From NCBI GenBank assembly GCA_038373885.1, contig JAWZYV010016015.1, forward strand, positions 62,001-126,000: a stretch of DNA of 64,000 nucleotides, written 5' to 3'. The notes beneath the pieces were generated by a model, which was not told the DNA's origin, ran no database searches, and worked only from the letters and a program-made list of their open reading frames with translations. The translations under genes and the position numbers were made by a program. Positions 25,201-40,200 of this stretch are shown here, piece by piece. The DNA is from Cheiracanthium punctorium (taxonomy: Eukaryota > Arthropoda > Arachnida > Araneae > Cheiracanthiidae). Position 1 is the first letter of the stretch; every line of letters begins with the position of its first letter.

Positions 25201-28200
25201 CTAATCCAAACACAGAACGGCTCCAGGGAAACTCCACTGCGAAATTTGAGCTGGGCCGGAGCTCATTAATAGTAAACGGTCTTCATTCTCATCATTGTGT
25301 AGTTTTCGATATTTATAGAGGAATTATATTTTTTATAATTAGACACTCATAAACACATACATTGTTAACGGCGACCATTATTGTGAACAATTTAACTGTG
25401 AAGAATTCAAATAAGCAATTTATCAGTTTTCCCTATGAAGTAAATAGAAAATACCAGGGACTTATTCGATCGGAGCTCGTTCAAGCGTGGCTCTCAACCC
25501 ATTTTGCGGGAGTAATACCGTAAACGGGGCCAAGTCTCCAAGTCAGATACGTCGCCAAAGCTTATGATAAGTAAACACACTTATCAGCGTTGCCAATCGA
25601 GATGAGGTATTTAGCAACTCTTTTGCAGAGTAGTGTTGCTGTTTCATGATCCCATTAGAAATTATGTGATTAGGACTGGGAATACAGTTAAGTTTGAAGG
25701 AATTATGTGATTGGTTGAAAGAATTTAACGGTCAGACGAACCTGAAATGACCGTCGTACACATTGAACATCCTTGTTTGTTGTGATTCCTTGTCGCAGTT
25801 AAAAGTGTGCAGTTTTTTGATACGGTGTGTAAGAAGTGAAATTTCATTTTTTTTAATATTAAATGCGCATAAGTTGTCTAAAACTGTAATGACTTTGCTT
25901 TATGTTAAGATGTGTTGTATATGAATTGTGGTGAAAATTTGAAAAGGTTTGTTGGGCAGAATATTTAGCGTATCCGGGATAGGCTTAAATTCTGCTTATT
26001 TGGGTGCTTTTTGATGCATCAAGGCCATTAAATAAGAATTAAATAGAAGATTTGAGGTATGCGCTTTTGTTGAGTTGCTAAATAATAATTTGAGATGAAA
26101 AATGAAGATTTTTAGTGTTTTAAGAAAGATGGATAATTTTATTCGATGTATGGGTTTACTTACACGGATTTGCAAAAATCAGGTACAATACTTATGTTTA
26201 ATATGAATCAATGCACAAGGATGTTTGGGTTGTTTGTGGTGAGTTTTGATTTTATTTTGTTTTTAGTAGTGTAAATTTTGTGTTTTCGGAAGATATCAAA
26301 ATTGAATGAATCTCGGTAGAGGGGGGGGGGGAGGTAGTCGGTTTATTTGAGTGTTTTTCTATTAATATTAAACTGTGATTTTAACATTTTAAGGGAAATT
26401 TTGCATTATATTTTTCTTCAGAAACATTTTAGTATTTTGCCTCTTTTGAACGTTTGATTTTATTTATTTTTTAACGCACCCACAGCCCAGAGCCAGTGCT
26501 TTGTTTATCTTCCTTTTGTTTGTAATTGCATTTAAATATGTCTATAAATGTTTCAATAAGCTGTTTAGATAAGTGTATTGAAGTTTTGGGTTTATTTTTC
26601 TTATATTACTACGTATGTTTATGTTATGGTTGGCGAGAAAACAAAGTTGCCAAGGTTAGAGGTTGGCATAAAAAAAGTCGCCAACTAAACCTGCCCCCCG
26701 CTTACTGTATTATTCCCCATCTTGCAACATTTGCACATACATACATAAAGATTATACAATCGCAGAACTATCTCCGTTTATATGCCTTCATCATTCTACG
26801 AAAATATTATAAAAATGTAGATCTAATAAAGCGGGCATATCACTCAAAATTGAAGAATATTTGTATAGCTGCACTTACTGGAAACCACGGCCCGACCCTC
26901 CAAACGTTGTCAGAGCAGTTTCCTAAATTGCAGGATCTACTTGATATCGGTTTTTCACTGGGTCTGCAAGCTATTTGTTCGTGCTCAGTAATGGGACGAG
27001 GATCTATCCAGTGGTAGGCGTTTACTCTGTGGCAAGTCACAGAACGGATCTCTATACCATTCCCGCAGGTTTTGGAACACTAAATAAGGAGAAAATTAGT
27101 TAAAATGAGCATATACATTTTCATGAAAGTGGATCATAAAATTTATAACTCAGAACCGATACAACGTCTTGGGAAGATGTATTTTATAAAGTGAGTAGTA
27201 CGTGTACAGCGATATCTAATATTTGATATTCATAGACACTCGATACGTTTCGTGAAAGAATCGAACAATGCTTGAATAGCAAATGTTTTAGTCTGTAACA
27301 ATTGAAGAAGATCCTTAACTATAGACATTTACACATGCTACATTTTTTAGTCTTATTTTCCGAGCTTTTTGAATGAAATATATTTTAAATTTACCTTATA
27401 AGATAACAAAACATGTTGTTTTGCTCTTTGTTAACTAATAAATTGAGATGAAAATTTTGGATTTATTTAGCTAACCAGTTAAAGAACATTTTAAGCAAAA
27501 TTTGTCCATGTTCTTTAAAATAACTTTTAACAAAATGCTAAATAAATGTAAGTGAATGTTACCAAATCAGAACAAACATATTTACTACATCTCTAAATTT
27601 AACTATAAAGTATGTCATTTGGACATATTTTGTCAGTAATTTTACACAAGGTATTTTGTTTTCAATTTTAAAGTAAAATTTTTTTATGACATTTTTATTT
27701 ATTTTAACACAAACTATATTTTTTAAAAGAAAATTTATCAAATATCGGAAACATACTTCGTTACTGGACATATGTAAAAAATATGAAACGAGATAAATAG
27801 CATTCTTTCATGTTTTCCGAACTAAGTTCGATAATCGGTACATTTAGTACTTCCAAAAGAGTATCGCGGTACTTCTCAACCCCGGTCCGTATCAAGTTAA
27901 CAACATGTTTTAAGAAAATTACAAGTTCATTCATTCTGCGCGATTCAAATCCACTATTGATTATTATGGTTTAAGAAATTGAAATATCTGCAGATAAAAA
28001 CACAATATGCTGTCATACAGGGTGTTCAAATCCAGAACATCTTGAAAAAACTTAGTATTAGAAATAAGACTGCGCTGACAGCATAGTATTACTTGAAGCA
28101 ACCATTTTAAATAAAGAACTGGCATAATTTTTAAAAGTACCTTTCCTTGCATTTGAAATATTTAGCCTTGCAATCCAGATACATCAGCAGTTTGTGAGTT

Positions 28201-31200
28201 GAATTTGAGTAGCGTTATGTTGATTATTTATAATTAATCGCAGGCTTTTATAAGTTTGTATACAGAGTGCAGAGAATTGTTGGACACTTTATAGAACCAA
28301 ATAAAAAAATCTAAACGCAGTAGCATTAAATGTAATTCCTAATTAATTGTACACATAACAAAATTAGTAGATTTCAATACGATATTCTTTGGTGGTTCGA
28401 ACATCATCTAAACAATATTTGGTTTCATTTCAAGTACTTGAAAGCATCTGAGGAGTTATGGAATAAATAGCAGCTGTGAGTCGCTGCTTGAGAACCTCTA
28501 CATTAGGACACGTAGTCATGTAAACAATGTCTTTGACGTAATTCTACACGAAAAAATCCAAGGGTGTTTCAATCTGGCAATCGAAGATCCACTGAAATGC
28601 AACACTGCGGCCAATCCATCTGTTCGCGAAAGGTTAATTGAAGCAATACATACTTTGACCAATGTGGAGTTGCGCCGTTCGGTAAAAGAAAATCACATTG
28701 TCAGATCTTTGCCACAGTCGCGATGTCTACGGCCTAGTTTGAAATCACTCTTGCCAAAGTCCTTGGCACCTAGCGCTGCCTATCATATTTCTTGGTGCAA
28801 ATTTATAGGAAATCTTAACACTCTTCTAAGTCAGGTATCATTCAAATACCCTGTTTGTGCTCTCTTATAGTTCTTTTGAAATTTAGTTTAGCAAAGTGTC
28901 CAACAATTCTCGAGCACCTTACATTTTTATAAGACTTCTTTATTTTATAGTTTTTTATGGACCTCTAAAATATATATTCAGTGTTTCAAGAAGTTAAGAT
29001 GAAATCAGAGATTCTAACTTATTTATCAAGCGAAAGCATTATACCATCACAAAGCATTTTAATAATTACCTGTGACCACTCTCCAGCAATCCATGTCATG
29101 GAGCATTTAAATCTTTGACATTTTCTTTTCGTTTTTGGTTTTTTGAGGTGGCTGCAATATTGGTCTTCAACTTCGATATTCTTTCCACTGACGCAGGTTA
29201 TGTTTCTGAACTTATATCCTTTACCACATGTTACAGAACACTGAAAGTCAAAATTAGCATTAATAAAAGAAGATAGTAAATTTTATTTAAAAGAGAGGTC
29301 GCACTTTAAGTAACTATACCGTTTATACCATTATTCAATTGCGATCAGACTGAACTGCATCAAATTTATTAAAATTTTGATTAGCAAAATTAGTTTACTT
29401 AGCTTAATGCAACAAAACTTACCACATAGTTTAATATTCCATCGTTTTAAAGTTGATACTTTGTTGGAAATGAAGTAAATTGTTATTTGAAAACAAATTT
29501 GATGACAGCAAGTATATTTATTCATTAAAACTGATATACCATGGAATAGTAGAACAAGTAAATTATACGTTTCAAACTATGCGTTATTTATCGGCATCTA
29601 TTCTCTTGTACAAACAAATAGGCTATCTGTCATATTTACGATATATTTTAGCATTCATATTCCCAACAATTGCATTTTATATCAGGAATAACTTATATAA
29701 AGGCAAACTTGCAGAAAAAAATGAAAAAAAAAAAATCTGGTAACATGGAAAAACAGAAAGCTGTCGAATACGACCTTATGAAACTTGATATTTTACTAAA
29801 AAGCGGTATCGATTACGTATTGTACGAGAATAATCAACTATATCCAGTTAAAACGATTTAATTTAGTCGCGATATGATTGTACCATTGTGTTGATACTGA
29901 CCATTGTCTTGAGTCATTCATAGGATGGGACATTAGCTATGTTACCTCTGTTAAAAATATTTAAGGACAAGCCGTTATATCATTAACACTATCGTTCCTC
30001 TTAGGGGCAAAACAATGGAAAAGTCAGTTACGATATAAAGGTACGCCGCATGTCTTGCGCAAGTAGACTGATAAAATATCTAACGATGTGCAAATGTGAA
30101 TTTGCCACACTAAACTGTATTGAATAAAATAAGATTTTGTATAAGTTCAGATTCATTTCAATACGCGGTGTGACAGGGTTTTGCTCATTCATAATACTGA
30201 TATAATCACGCACACAGTATTTCTGTAAAGAGGACCTAGCAGCGTAAAATAAAGTATCTATTTAGAACATTAAAATCAATCAATACATTTGACTTGCAGA
30301 ACATAATGTAGCCCTTTCATGAAAGAAAATGCAACAACCTTCAGTCATTTATGTTGTAATAAATACACTGATGAAGATTTATCTAGTGAGTGGCGGTTTT
30401 TTAAGCCAATGCCATTTCCAGCGATGTATACTTTTAAGTACGTAAAAAAAGGGCAGATATTTACGAATTGTCATACACACTACGGTGGTTCAAAAAGTAC
30501 GGTAACATATGAATATGTGAGCGTAATGCAAAATTGTGACACTTCCATTAGCAGACGATGAGCTATTGCTAGGGAGGTTTTGTTGAACCATATCGTATAA
30601 CACTTCGCACTTCAACAGGTGACCATGTATAGAGCAGTTTCAACCACGTGACCGGCAATGGACTCTACCAACAAAAACTCATTTTTGAAGTGACGTTTGT
30701 CCTCCAGGAACTTGAATGAACCAATAGAAACCTCATATTCATATAATTTTTTTTACCAGGATTGAATTGTGACGTAATCTGAAACTGCCCAATTCCTCAA
30801 CGCCTCCATCTTTTTTATCTCAAATTTCGGAACTTTAAGGCACTACTAACTCCATCTAGTGGCATCTAGTGTATTTACACATAGACATTCATTCGCTCGA
30901 GGAATTTGTACACCTGTGAGAACTCTTGTTACCTAACTTTTTGAACCACATACGTACTTCATCTAATGAGGACCGTAACTATAGGAGGTCACGTAAATTA
31001 TTTATTAAATAATAGTATTCTGCACAGTGAAATCTGCTAATTGCATTATATTTATTTTTGCACATTGGCAATAGTCTAGAAGAATAACGAGTATATTTTG
31101 CCGTTGCAAAGTTTTTGTCGAATTTATGATAATGGAAATTACACTCGAAGAGCAATGTCACAAACATTTTCTTTTTTCAACTAACAATATTAAAATGTGT

Positions 31201-34200
31201 TCAATACAGATAGGAAAACTGCATGCTTATGTACACTCTCAAACGATTTCAGTATTTTCTTGTTTTACCAGGTGTAGAAGTATGAAGCCGGAATTTCCCT
31301 ATAGTTGGCGCTAGCAGCCATCAGTTTAGTGACGCAAGACGCTTCTCCTGCGCCATTATCTCCCTCTAACAACTGGCGAAGATCCAAGTTCCATATACCG
31401 GTATGTTTTTGTATAACCTTAAACATGCCGAGTTTTGTGCCTACGAACTACGGTTTAAGGACAGCATTGGTTTTCTGTTATCGTTTGAAGAAAACTGCTG
31501 CAGAATCGCCATCGAATGTTTGTCGAAGTTTACGGTGAACATGCTCTTGGTAAAATACAGTGTTTCAAGTGGTTCAACAAATTCAAAAGTGGTGATTTTG
31601 ACGTGAGAAAACAAAGAGCGTAGATAACCACCGAAATCTATTAGCAGCTGCTAAAAGCTGGTGAAACCGTTAATACTGATCGCTACCAACAGCAAATGAT
31701 CGATTTAAATCGAGTATTACGTGAAAAACCACCGGAATATGGAAAACGGCAACACAAAGTCATTTGGCTCCATGATACACAACAGCAAAACGGGTCAGGG
31801 AAACGGTCGAGGCGTTTAGTTGGGAAATACTAGCGGATGCGGCTTATTTTCCTGACTTGGTTCCATCTGATTATCATCTATTCGCATCACTGGGACATGT
31901 TCTTGCTGAAAAAAGCTTCAATGCGTATGAAAATGTACGAAAATGGATCGATAACTGGTTCGCTTCAAACGAAGATCTGTTTGTTTACGGCACGACATTC
32001 ATAAATTGCCGGAGAGGTGGTAAAAAATGTATAAATAGCAATGGAGATTATTTTTAATAAAATATTTTTTATCATTTTCAAACAACAGACGTATAATTTT
32101 TACAAAAAAATTCCGGTTTCATACTTCTAAATTTGGTAGCGTCACTTAAAACAGCACAGAAGGTTAAACCGACATTTTTACTTTTTTACATTGGAAGTTT
32201 ATAAAATGTAGAAGAAACAACAGTTTTATTAATCTGTATGCATTTTACCTTGAAGGCAGGTGACCATAAACATTAAATATTTCATAAAAGATAGGTAAAA
32301 TTCATGCTATATAAATGAATAATAAATGAATATGGAATGGGTGTCACTGAATTTTAATTACTGCAAACAGCAGGGTACTTTTGTAAAGCATTTGATAAAA
32401 TAAAAACGAAAGGAATAGGAATGGTGCCCAACAGATTTTGATTTTTTAAAACAACAAAAGAACACTTTCATGCGATATTCAATGCCATGCGTGAAAAAAA
32501 TGTGGTTAGAATAATTAAAGAGATTATTGTGGTGTTTCCACAGTAGTTTGTAATAAATGTGAGCATTTTTTTAAATCGTTTCCGTTAAACATCTTATCTA
32601 AATTTTCTTATTTGTTTCATCATAAATTTCTAATAAGGTAAATGCTCCAGTAGTAGGCCACTTAAGGATATTTTCTCCATTATCCTCTTAACCTTAGGCA
32701 AGTTTCGTTAATCTATATTTTTTATGGTTGTTCAAACTCATATCTAAAGTAATAATTATCTAAAATATCAAAATAACTGTGATATAATTTAAAAAAAATA
32801 AGACTTCGATCACTTCTATGCACCAGAAGTGGGCATAGCAGGATTTTGATGTACCAATAGTGGGCATACCAAAAGTGGGCCACCTAGATTTCTCAAATGA
32901 CTAGGGAAAATAGGATGAAGTCGTTATATATAGTAATAATAATAATACATTAATATTAAGCACTACAAAAAAATACGTTAAAAATGGCAAATGATCTGTT
33001 TTATTTATAGATTCTAGTTACATGGGATTTACAATTTTTCTCTAACAGCTAATTTTTCATTAAAGGGAAATGTTAATTTTCTACTTTTCATATTAAGTTC
33101 TGTTAAGGGGCATTATGAAGCATTGGGGCAAAAAAAAATAGTTTTATGGAAAATCATAAGACCATCTTTTTGAGAAAAAGCATGTGCTGCAGTACTGGGG
33201 GCCCGAGGATCACTTCTGGAGCATTTAGTAAACTAATGATCTAAAAGTGGCCCATCCATCATTATCCATAAATTACCGATATAATTTCAATCAATGACGG
33301 TTTATAATATGTTCAGTATATAATCAAATAATATTAATAACAAACAGAATTTGTGTTAAAAAATGATTTGAATGAAGACTTGTCACTAGAGGAAATCACT
33401 AAGAATAGGTTCAACTCTGAGAGATCAACTTCAGTACAAATTTTCTAGTACCTAACTGAACAGGAAATGAAGGCTGAAACTTTGATATTTAGTTGATAAG
33501 GGTTTCAACCAATTAGAGGTTGATCTCTCATCTCAATTGATAGTTGGAATTTCTTGTTTTTCAACATATAATTTCAAATGGCCCACTACTGGTACATGAC
33601 CTACTACTGGAACACTTACAGGTTTGACTAATAGTTTATATTGAGTTAAATTGGAGTTGTAATATCAGACGCAATTGCGAACGTCAATAACGCTTATTTA
33701 CATTTTATTTTAGTGGGCAATGCACTGTCTCTGAAAAATATGATTTAAAAAAAACGAGACTTCACGAAATTATTCTTTTATTAAAGTATATTTTTTTACT
33801 ATACAAAAATTCAAATGCATTGATCTGAGGCCTTTGTTTTGTACTGTTTTAAAACTGCTACACACTTTTGTGTTCATTCAGATTTTTTTTAGACTGGTAA
33901 ACATTGTTTTCGTTCTGGTTTTAGCTTCAGCTGGGAGAGGAATCAGGGAGGTATGTAAAGATTCAGAGAGCCTTGTAAAATAGGGTTTTAAGAAGGAAGG
34001 TATTGTTAAAGCAAGCAGGAGAATACAAGCTTTTTTTATAGTACTTGTCTCACTCTTAGAGATATAGCTTAGTCTAGAAATAGAATAAAGCCGCATGTTC
34101 AAAAACAGCCATATAGCCATATTGAGTCACATTGTTTTGTGACTTCCTTTTAAGAAGTAATGTTATTATTATTAAAATGAGCAATCTAACACAACTACCT

Positions 34201-37200
34201 TTGTTTAGTACCAGATATGTGCGTTTGGTAAAATAATAACTAAATCTTGCAAAAAATCGAAAAATGTTTCAAAGAAAGCTGTGCATATGTATGTGAAAAT
34301 ATATAGTTAGTACTTATATCCAGATAATAAAACAACGGGTAGCTGCCATTTCTATAAGAAAAAAAAGTGCGCAGTAAATTTGCGTAGTAAACAAACCTAC
34401 AAACCTTAGACCACGATTTCTTTTTCCAGTGGATTTTACACCTTTGCCTGTTACAATATTTCACTTCTGGATTTGGTTTAGGGAATTCTTTACACAGTTC
34501 ATCTTCTACAATTCGTGAACCTCGTCGACATACAGCAGTGCGTGTTTGTGTACCACCAGTACAGCTTGCAGAACACTATGACAGTTAAAAGAACGTAATT
34601 TTTACTAGTTTTCTACGGGTATAAAATTTCGTAGTATAGAAATGTAAGCGTCATACTATTGCGGTAGGTAGTCTATAAATATGCAAAGAAAAGTAATTAG
34701 AAACAGTTAAAATAAATTACTTGACCTGTAAAAGACTTTCTGAAGGTTCCAAAACCAAACTAACTAAAACATTCTAGAATAAACAGAAGATGAAACAATG
34801 ACGCTAAAGCTAAAAATATTATAACTTTATCGCGAAAACTAATATCCATTTTACATGAGTATTTTTTATTTTACAATCTTTAATTATAACTTTAGTGTAC
34901 TAAAGATCTAAAAAATGTAATATGGTGCTTTCACTAGAGCGCGAGAACGCAAGAATCTCGCATTTTTTGTTTTTCCCGCATCTGCGAGAAATTCACGCAC
35001 CCTACAAATAAACTTCTAAAAAAAGAAAGAAAGCAAAGAAAAGAAATTATGGAAACAGTTGTAAGTTTAACACAGAGTGTAAAAGTAGATTCCCAAAAAC
35101 CTCTAGAGGCAATGAAAATAAAAAAGGGTGTGTGTGTGGGGGGGAGGGGTCCTGAGAACGCAGTTGTTCTTCAACTGGGTTACTGTTACTGCATATAACT
35201 GATTTAGACTTGGAAGTCCAGTCACACCCCTAGTAGCACAACTAGTTCAAAAAACGTTCAAATTACATTGGAAACACGTTTTATGACGTTAAAAAACGTG
35301 TTTTAAACGTCTTTTGGACTAGTTGTGCTACTAGGGACGCAATAAAAATAACAAGAAATCGTAAATGGGTGATTTTGGGTGTCTACGCGATGCATTTGAT
35401 ATAAAATTGCCTTGGGTCAAAGGGAAAAATATCGATTTACAAATACCTTTACCCACTGGGTATTTACCCAAGAACAAATCTATAGTGAAAAATTCTCAAC
35501 CATTTTTTAAAAATCTCACTCAGTTTTGGGGAAAGGGTGAGAAATCTCACACATTTTTTTCGTAATGAAAACCATGTAACAAGTATTTTATGAAATGAAA
35601 AATGGTCGACGAAATATAAAGTAACGGTAATATATGTTGTTTTTGTTCAATAGAATCTTTGGCATTCGAAATATTATCTGACTAATATTTCGCAGGTCTT
35701 AAACATTCTACGCAAACATTTCATTTATTCAGTGAGAACTTTCTCGGAAACAGTTAATCATATGATTTCAAAGTATTATGATATCAAACGCCTTTTATCA
35801 TAGTATAAGAAAAAGTTCTGTTAAGATTAAAATCTAAGCATCTTTTTTTTATCCAAACAGGAGGAAGTTTTGTATTTCAGTCACGACATGATAAATGTAA
35901 TTGTATATTCGAGGGGTTTATACCCCTAGGGGGCACACGCTTTGAATGAAATGTTATTCACTTATATTTTTGTTCGCACCTTTCCGCTTACTTGCCCTTT
36001 GATGTTCATGAACTTAGTCGGACAAAGAACACGTGTCACAGGATTTAACATCATTTATTTCCTTGTGTACTTTTTTGGAAGTATGAAAATGTTAGATAAG
36101 CATACTGCGTTTTTTTTTTCTCTTGTTATTTTTGCCGACTAAGAAATGTCAAATAGACTAGTGCACGATAATATCTGAATGTTTTTGTGAACACAGGGGG
36201 TATGACAACAAAAGCAGGATTTAAATGCATTTTCGGTGAAAACCTTATGTATAGATGGAAAGTTCTGTATTAATCTAGAACGTTGAATGAGTATGATAGT
36301 TGAACAAGAGTTTTTAAAGACTTTTTTTTAATGTATTAAATTTAGCTGAGAAATTCTACCAGTAGTTGCTGTTAGCATTAGCTATGAAAAATACACCACT
36401 TTAATAAAATATCATTTTTCACCCATCAAAAACAATGCAAAATAGTTATAGTGAAAACGATACATAAATTGGGTCATGAACGAAAAAATATAATAGTCAA
36501 TACACCTAACTTAATTATTATTATCTCAGCAAAATGCAGAGTAACTTCAAAATTATTCTAATTTTCCGATGGCAATTCTTAAGAATGTAAATACAGGGTG
36601 CGTCACAATTACCTACCGGGTTTGGAAGGTTTTTTAAAAAATATATATATATTACAGATACAGAAGCTAAGTTGACTATATTGGATAAAGAAATGTTATA
36701 AGCTTTATTTCACAAAACTCCAATTTGTGAACCTTTTGTGACAGCGACGTATTACTGCAATTTTGTCGGGTAGGCGTGGGGGGAGAGGGCAGTTAGTTTT
36801 TTCTCCAAGAAAGACAAAACCAGCAATGTTTCTTTCTCCAGGAAAGAAACATTGCAAGTTTTGCTTCACAAGTAACGGGCTTCCTCGTCGTTGGATTGGG
36901 CGAGGTTCTGCCGAGGATAGTCGCCTTCTTCCGTGGCCACCTCCCTCTCCGGACCTAATTCCAGGCGATTTTTTTTTATGGGGTTACATAAAAGATCGTG
37001 TGTTCGTGCCAAAGTCAAAATTTACGCCAAAGTATCACAGCTGTGGGCAGTCATTTGTTACCATAATAAAACGAGTGTGGGAAGAATTTGACTTTAGAAT
37101 TGATATCTGCCGCATCACGAAGTTAGGGCGTATTATGGGGGGGGGCGGAGGGGCTACCGCCCAAATTGATAAAAAGAAATTAATGTAAAAGATCCTATTT

Positions 37201-40200
37201 TACTTCCATAAAATGGATGTATATGTCAATCTTCTAACCAACCGCCCCCACCGAGTTAGTTTTTTCTTGGAGAAAAAACTGCCCTCCCCCGACCCGAAAA
37301 ATTGCATTAATCCGTCGCTGTCACGAAAGGTTCACATATTGGACTTTGTGAAATAAAACTTGTAGCATTTCTTTCTCCAATAAAGCCTACTTTGTTATTG
37401 CATTGGTAACATATTTATTTTTATGAGCCTTTTCTAAGCCCGGGAGGGAATTGTGACCACACCCTCTACAAGGATGCTTAACAAGAATTAAAAAATAATT
37501 AAAGTTTAGAATTTCAGCAGGTTAAGTCAATTTCACGATTGCCGAAATTTCCCTAGCTGTTTAGTTAGATCATGCTTATACAAATCACTCCTGTCTCATA
37601 ATGCATTGAATATGTAAGGCAAATTTTATATTAATTTAGCTTTGAAAGAAATGCAGTCTCATAAGAAATTCCGTAAGAATGAAATTTCGTAGAGGAAATA
37701 AGAATTTCATAAGATCTTTCCACGAAATCTAAAATCAGAAGTATTATGCACCCAATTTTATGAATTGCAGTTCACTCGGCAAACAGGGCCCCACCATGGG
37801 GGAGTAGATAAGACATTAATCATGGTAGATGGCTGAAATGTGAAGGTACTGATCAAACGGTATAGAGTACTGTGCCTTTTTCTCCAGATGTAACGTGAAT
37901 ACGCGTTAGAACCCCCCAAAAGTCCTCCACCAAAGGCACCCCCCCCTTCCGTAGGCACATGCCCTTCGTGCAGGCTTGCCAAAACACAAAAAATTCACTC
38001 GGCAAAAATTTATTTCTCAACAACTGTATATATTTTTTTCTAGTGATGCCAAATTTAAATCTTTGAAAAAATAACAGTTATAAACACTTACAGGTGACCA
38101 CTGTGACCAAGACCATTGTAAACACGGTGTCCTCTTACATCTACGAACATCTTTCGGTGCTGGCAGATAGCAGCGTTCAGGGGGTAACTGCGACCCTTTG
38201 AAATTGAAGCAGCGTACACTCCGGGTTTGAACACCTTTACCACACGTCACAGAACACTAAAATGAAACACGTGACACGTGACAGTTTTAAACGATTTCTT
38301 CGTTTTTACACAAAATATCTGTTTTTTAATGCTTGCGAGTTTGTGTGACTTTAATAGATCGAGAGATTACATTAATTTTAAACACATAATATTAAAATAA
38401 CTACACTTCCCCCCCCCCCCTCTTTTTCATGATGACTACTCTTTAATTATTCGCAAAACAGTAAAACATTACAACAGGCTGTTTTACATTTTTCTTTTCT
38501 TTTCAATTCAAACTACTATTTCAATTCAGTCAATAAAAATAGAGGGTATAATTAATTAAGGGGCAGAATTTGTATGCTTTTAAGCGTAATTCTAATTTTT
38601 TCGTGTGACGTTACCCAATATGGATCAGTTCTTGGATGATCAAAAGTAAAAGAACTAACTACTCTTAATGATTCATTTTTGATATAATAAGCGTATAATG
38701 TGGATTCTTTCTTGGTAAACTTAACTAATTAACCAATTTATAGAATGTTCTACATAAAAGCATAAACGAGCTAATAGGAAAAGACAATTTTGTCAATTTA
38801 TTGCAGGCTAGGATTTTACTGCCAGTTTTCCTGTCCCGTATTAAATATGAATTGAAGCATAACGGATTCTTATCCCTTAAAATAAACTTAACTAATCCTT
38901 TTTAATATATTACTGCATACCTCACTCCAGGGACTCGTTCTCCATCCAGGACAGTGATCTTCATTACATATTGAAGTATCGGATGGTCTCTCAGACAAGT
39001 CACATTTTTCACTCACTTGGCCTTTGTTATCAAAGCAGGCAACTTGTCTCCGGCGAACTCCTCCTCCACAAGATTTGGAGCACTGAAAAACAATTAATTC
39101 AATGTTTCTGCATTTAGGTAAGAATTAATTATAAAATGTTGGTAGGTTATGGTTTGTTGGAAAATTTGCATTCTTCTTAATCTGACTGATAGTTGTTCTA
39201 GTCATGTTGGTGACAGGAACAACTTGAAGTCTGTCGTGTAATGATATTTTACTTAAAAAAGGATTTGATTCAAAATACTCGTAGAGTCGTTTTAAATTAT
39301 AAACGCAATATATGATAAAAGATATAAGCTAAATATATCTATTATAGATATAATCTAAATAAACGCAATAATGAAATTTTACATAGTGAATAATAAACAA
39401 CAAACACTGAAAACAAATGTATTACATTTAAGTAAACAACTAATTTAAAAAAATAATAAGTATAATAATGATTGAAAATACAAGTGATGCTACTTTGGTA
39501 AATAACGAACGGCAACTGACCCTGCCCCATAAGCCGGTTCTCCAATAACCTGCTACCTCTGGATCATTTTTTACAGGCACTCCGGATATAGGTGACAAAT
39601 ACGGGCATTTCCCTGGTCGGCAAAATTTAACTGGCCTTGGCTTTAAGACAGGATCACATGTATTTTCGTTGCTTCTGTTATAAATAGACATGCATCTAAC
39701 GTGCCGCTTCTGAACACCAGATCCACAAGTGACTGAACACTGTAAAAACAAAACGTTTTATTAAATACAGTAAAAGGAACAGTTTATAAAATTTTACAAA
39801 GTAATATAATATACAGTGAAAAATATGATTCTGAATGAGTTTCATTTCACGCTATATAACTATCAATTGCAAATATAAGCTACGAGCAAACACTAAACAT
39901 ACTACGTAATAATTGAATTCATTGCTTATACAAAAATGTAGTTTAAAACTTTAACAAATCCTTTCGCGTACACTGTGATATAAATTTTTAAGAATAAAAG
40001 GTTCCTTTACCTTCATAAAAAATAAATAAAATAAAAAACATAAAACATCGTATACACATTAAAAAAACTCACAATATACATGGATGTAATATATAAATAG
40101 CAGATATTTGTACCGTGAGAATAGAAATATTATCACGTTTTTAACGAAAATTAAGTTTTTTTGCTTTAAACCCCGAGCAAAGCTGAAACCTTCTTCTAAT

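Noticed and set aside
26526..27017. 163-codon open frame on the plus strand
   Set aside because: Its 3' third is antisense to the well-supported exon p and its first two thirds are low-complexity and hydrophobic; no splice or family support.
36763..37188. 141-codon plus frame as a gene
   Set aside because: It is the terminal part of a mariner/Tc1-type transposase within clear TIRs, preceded by unrelated sequence read through by chance.
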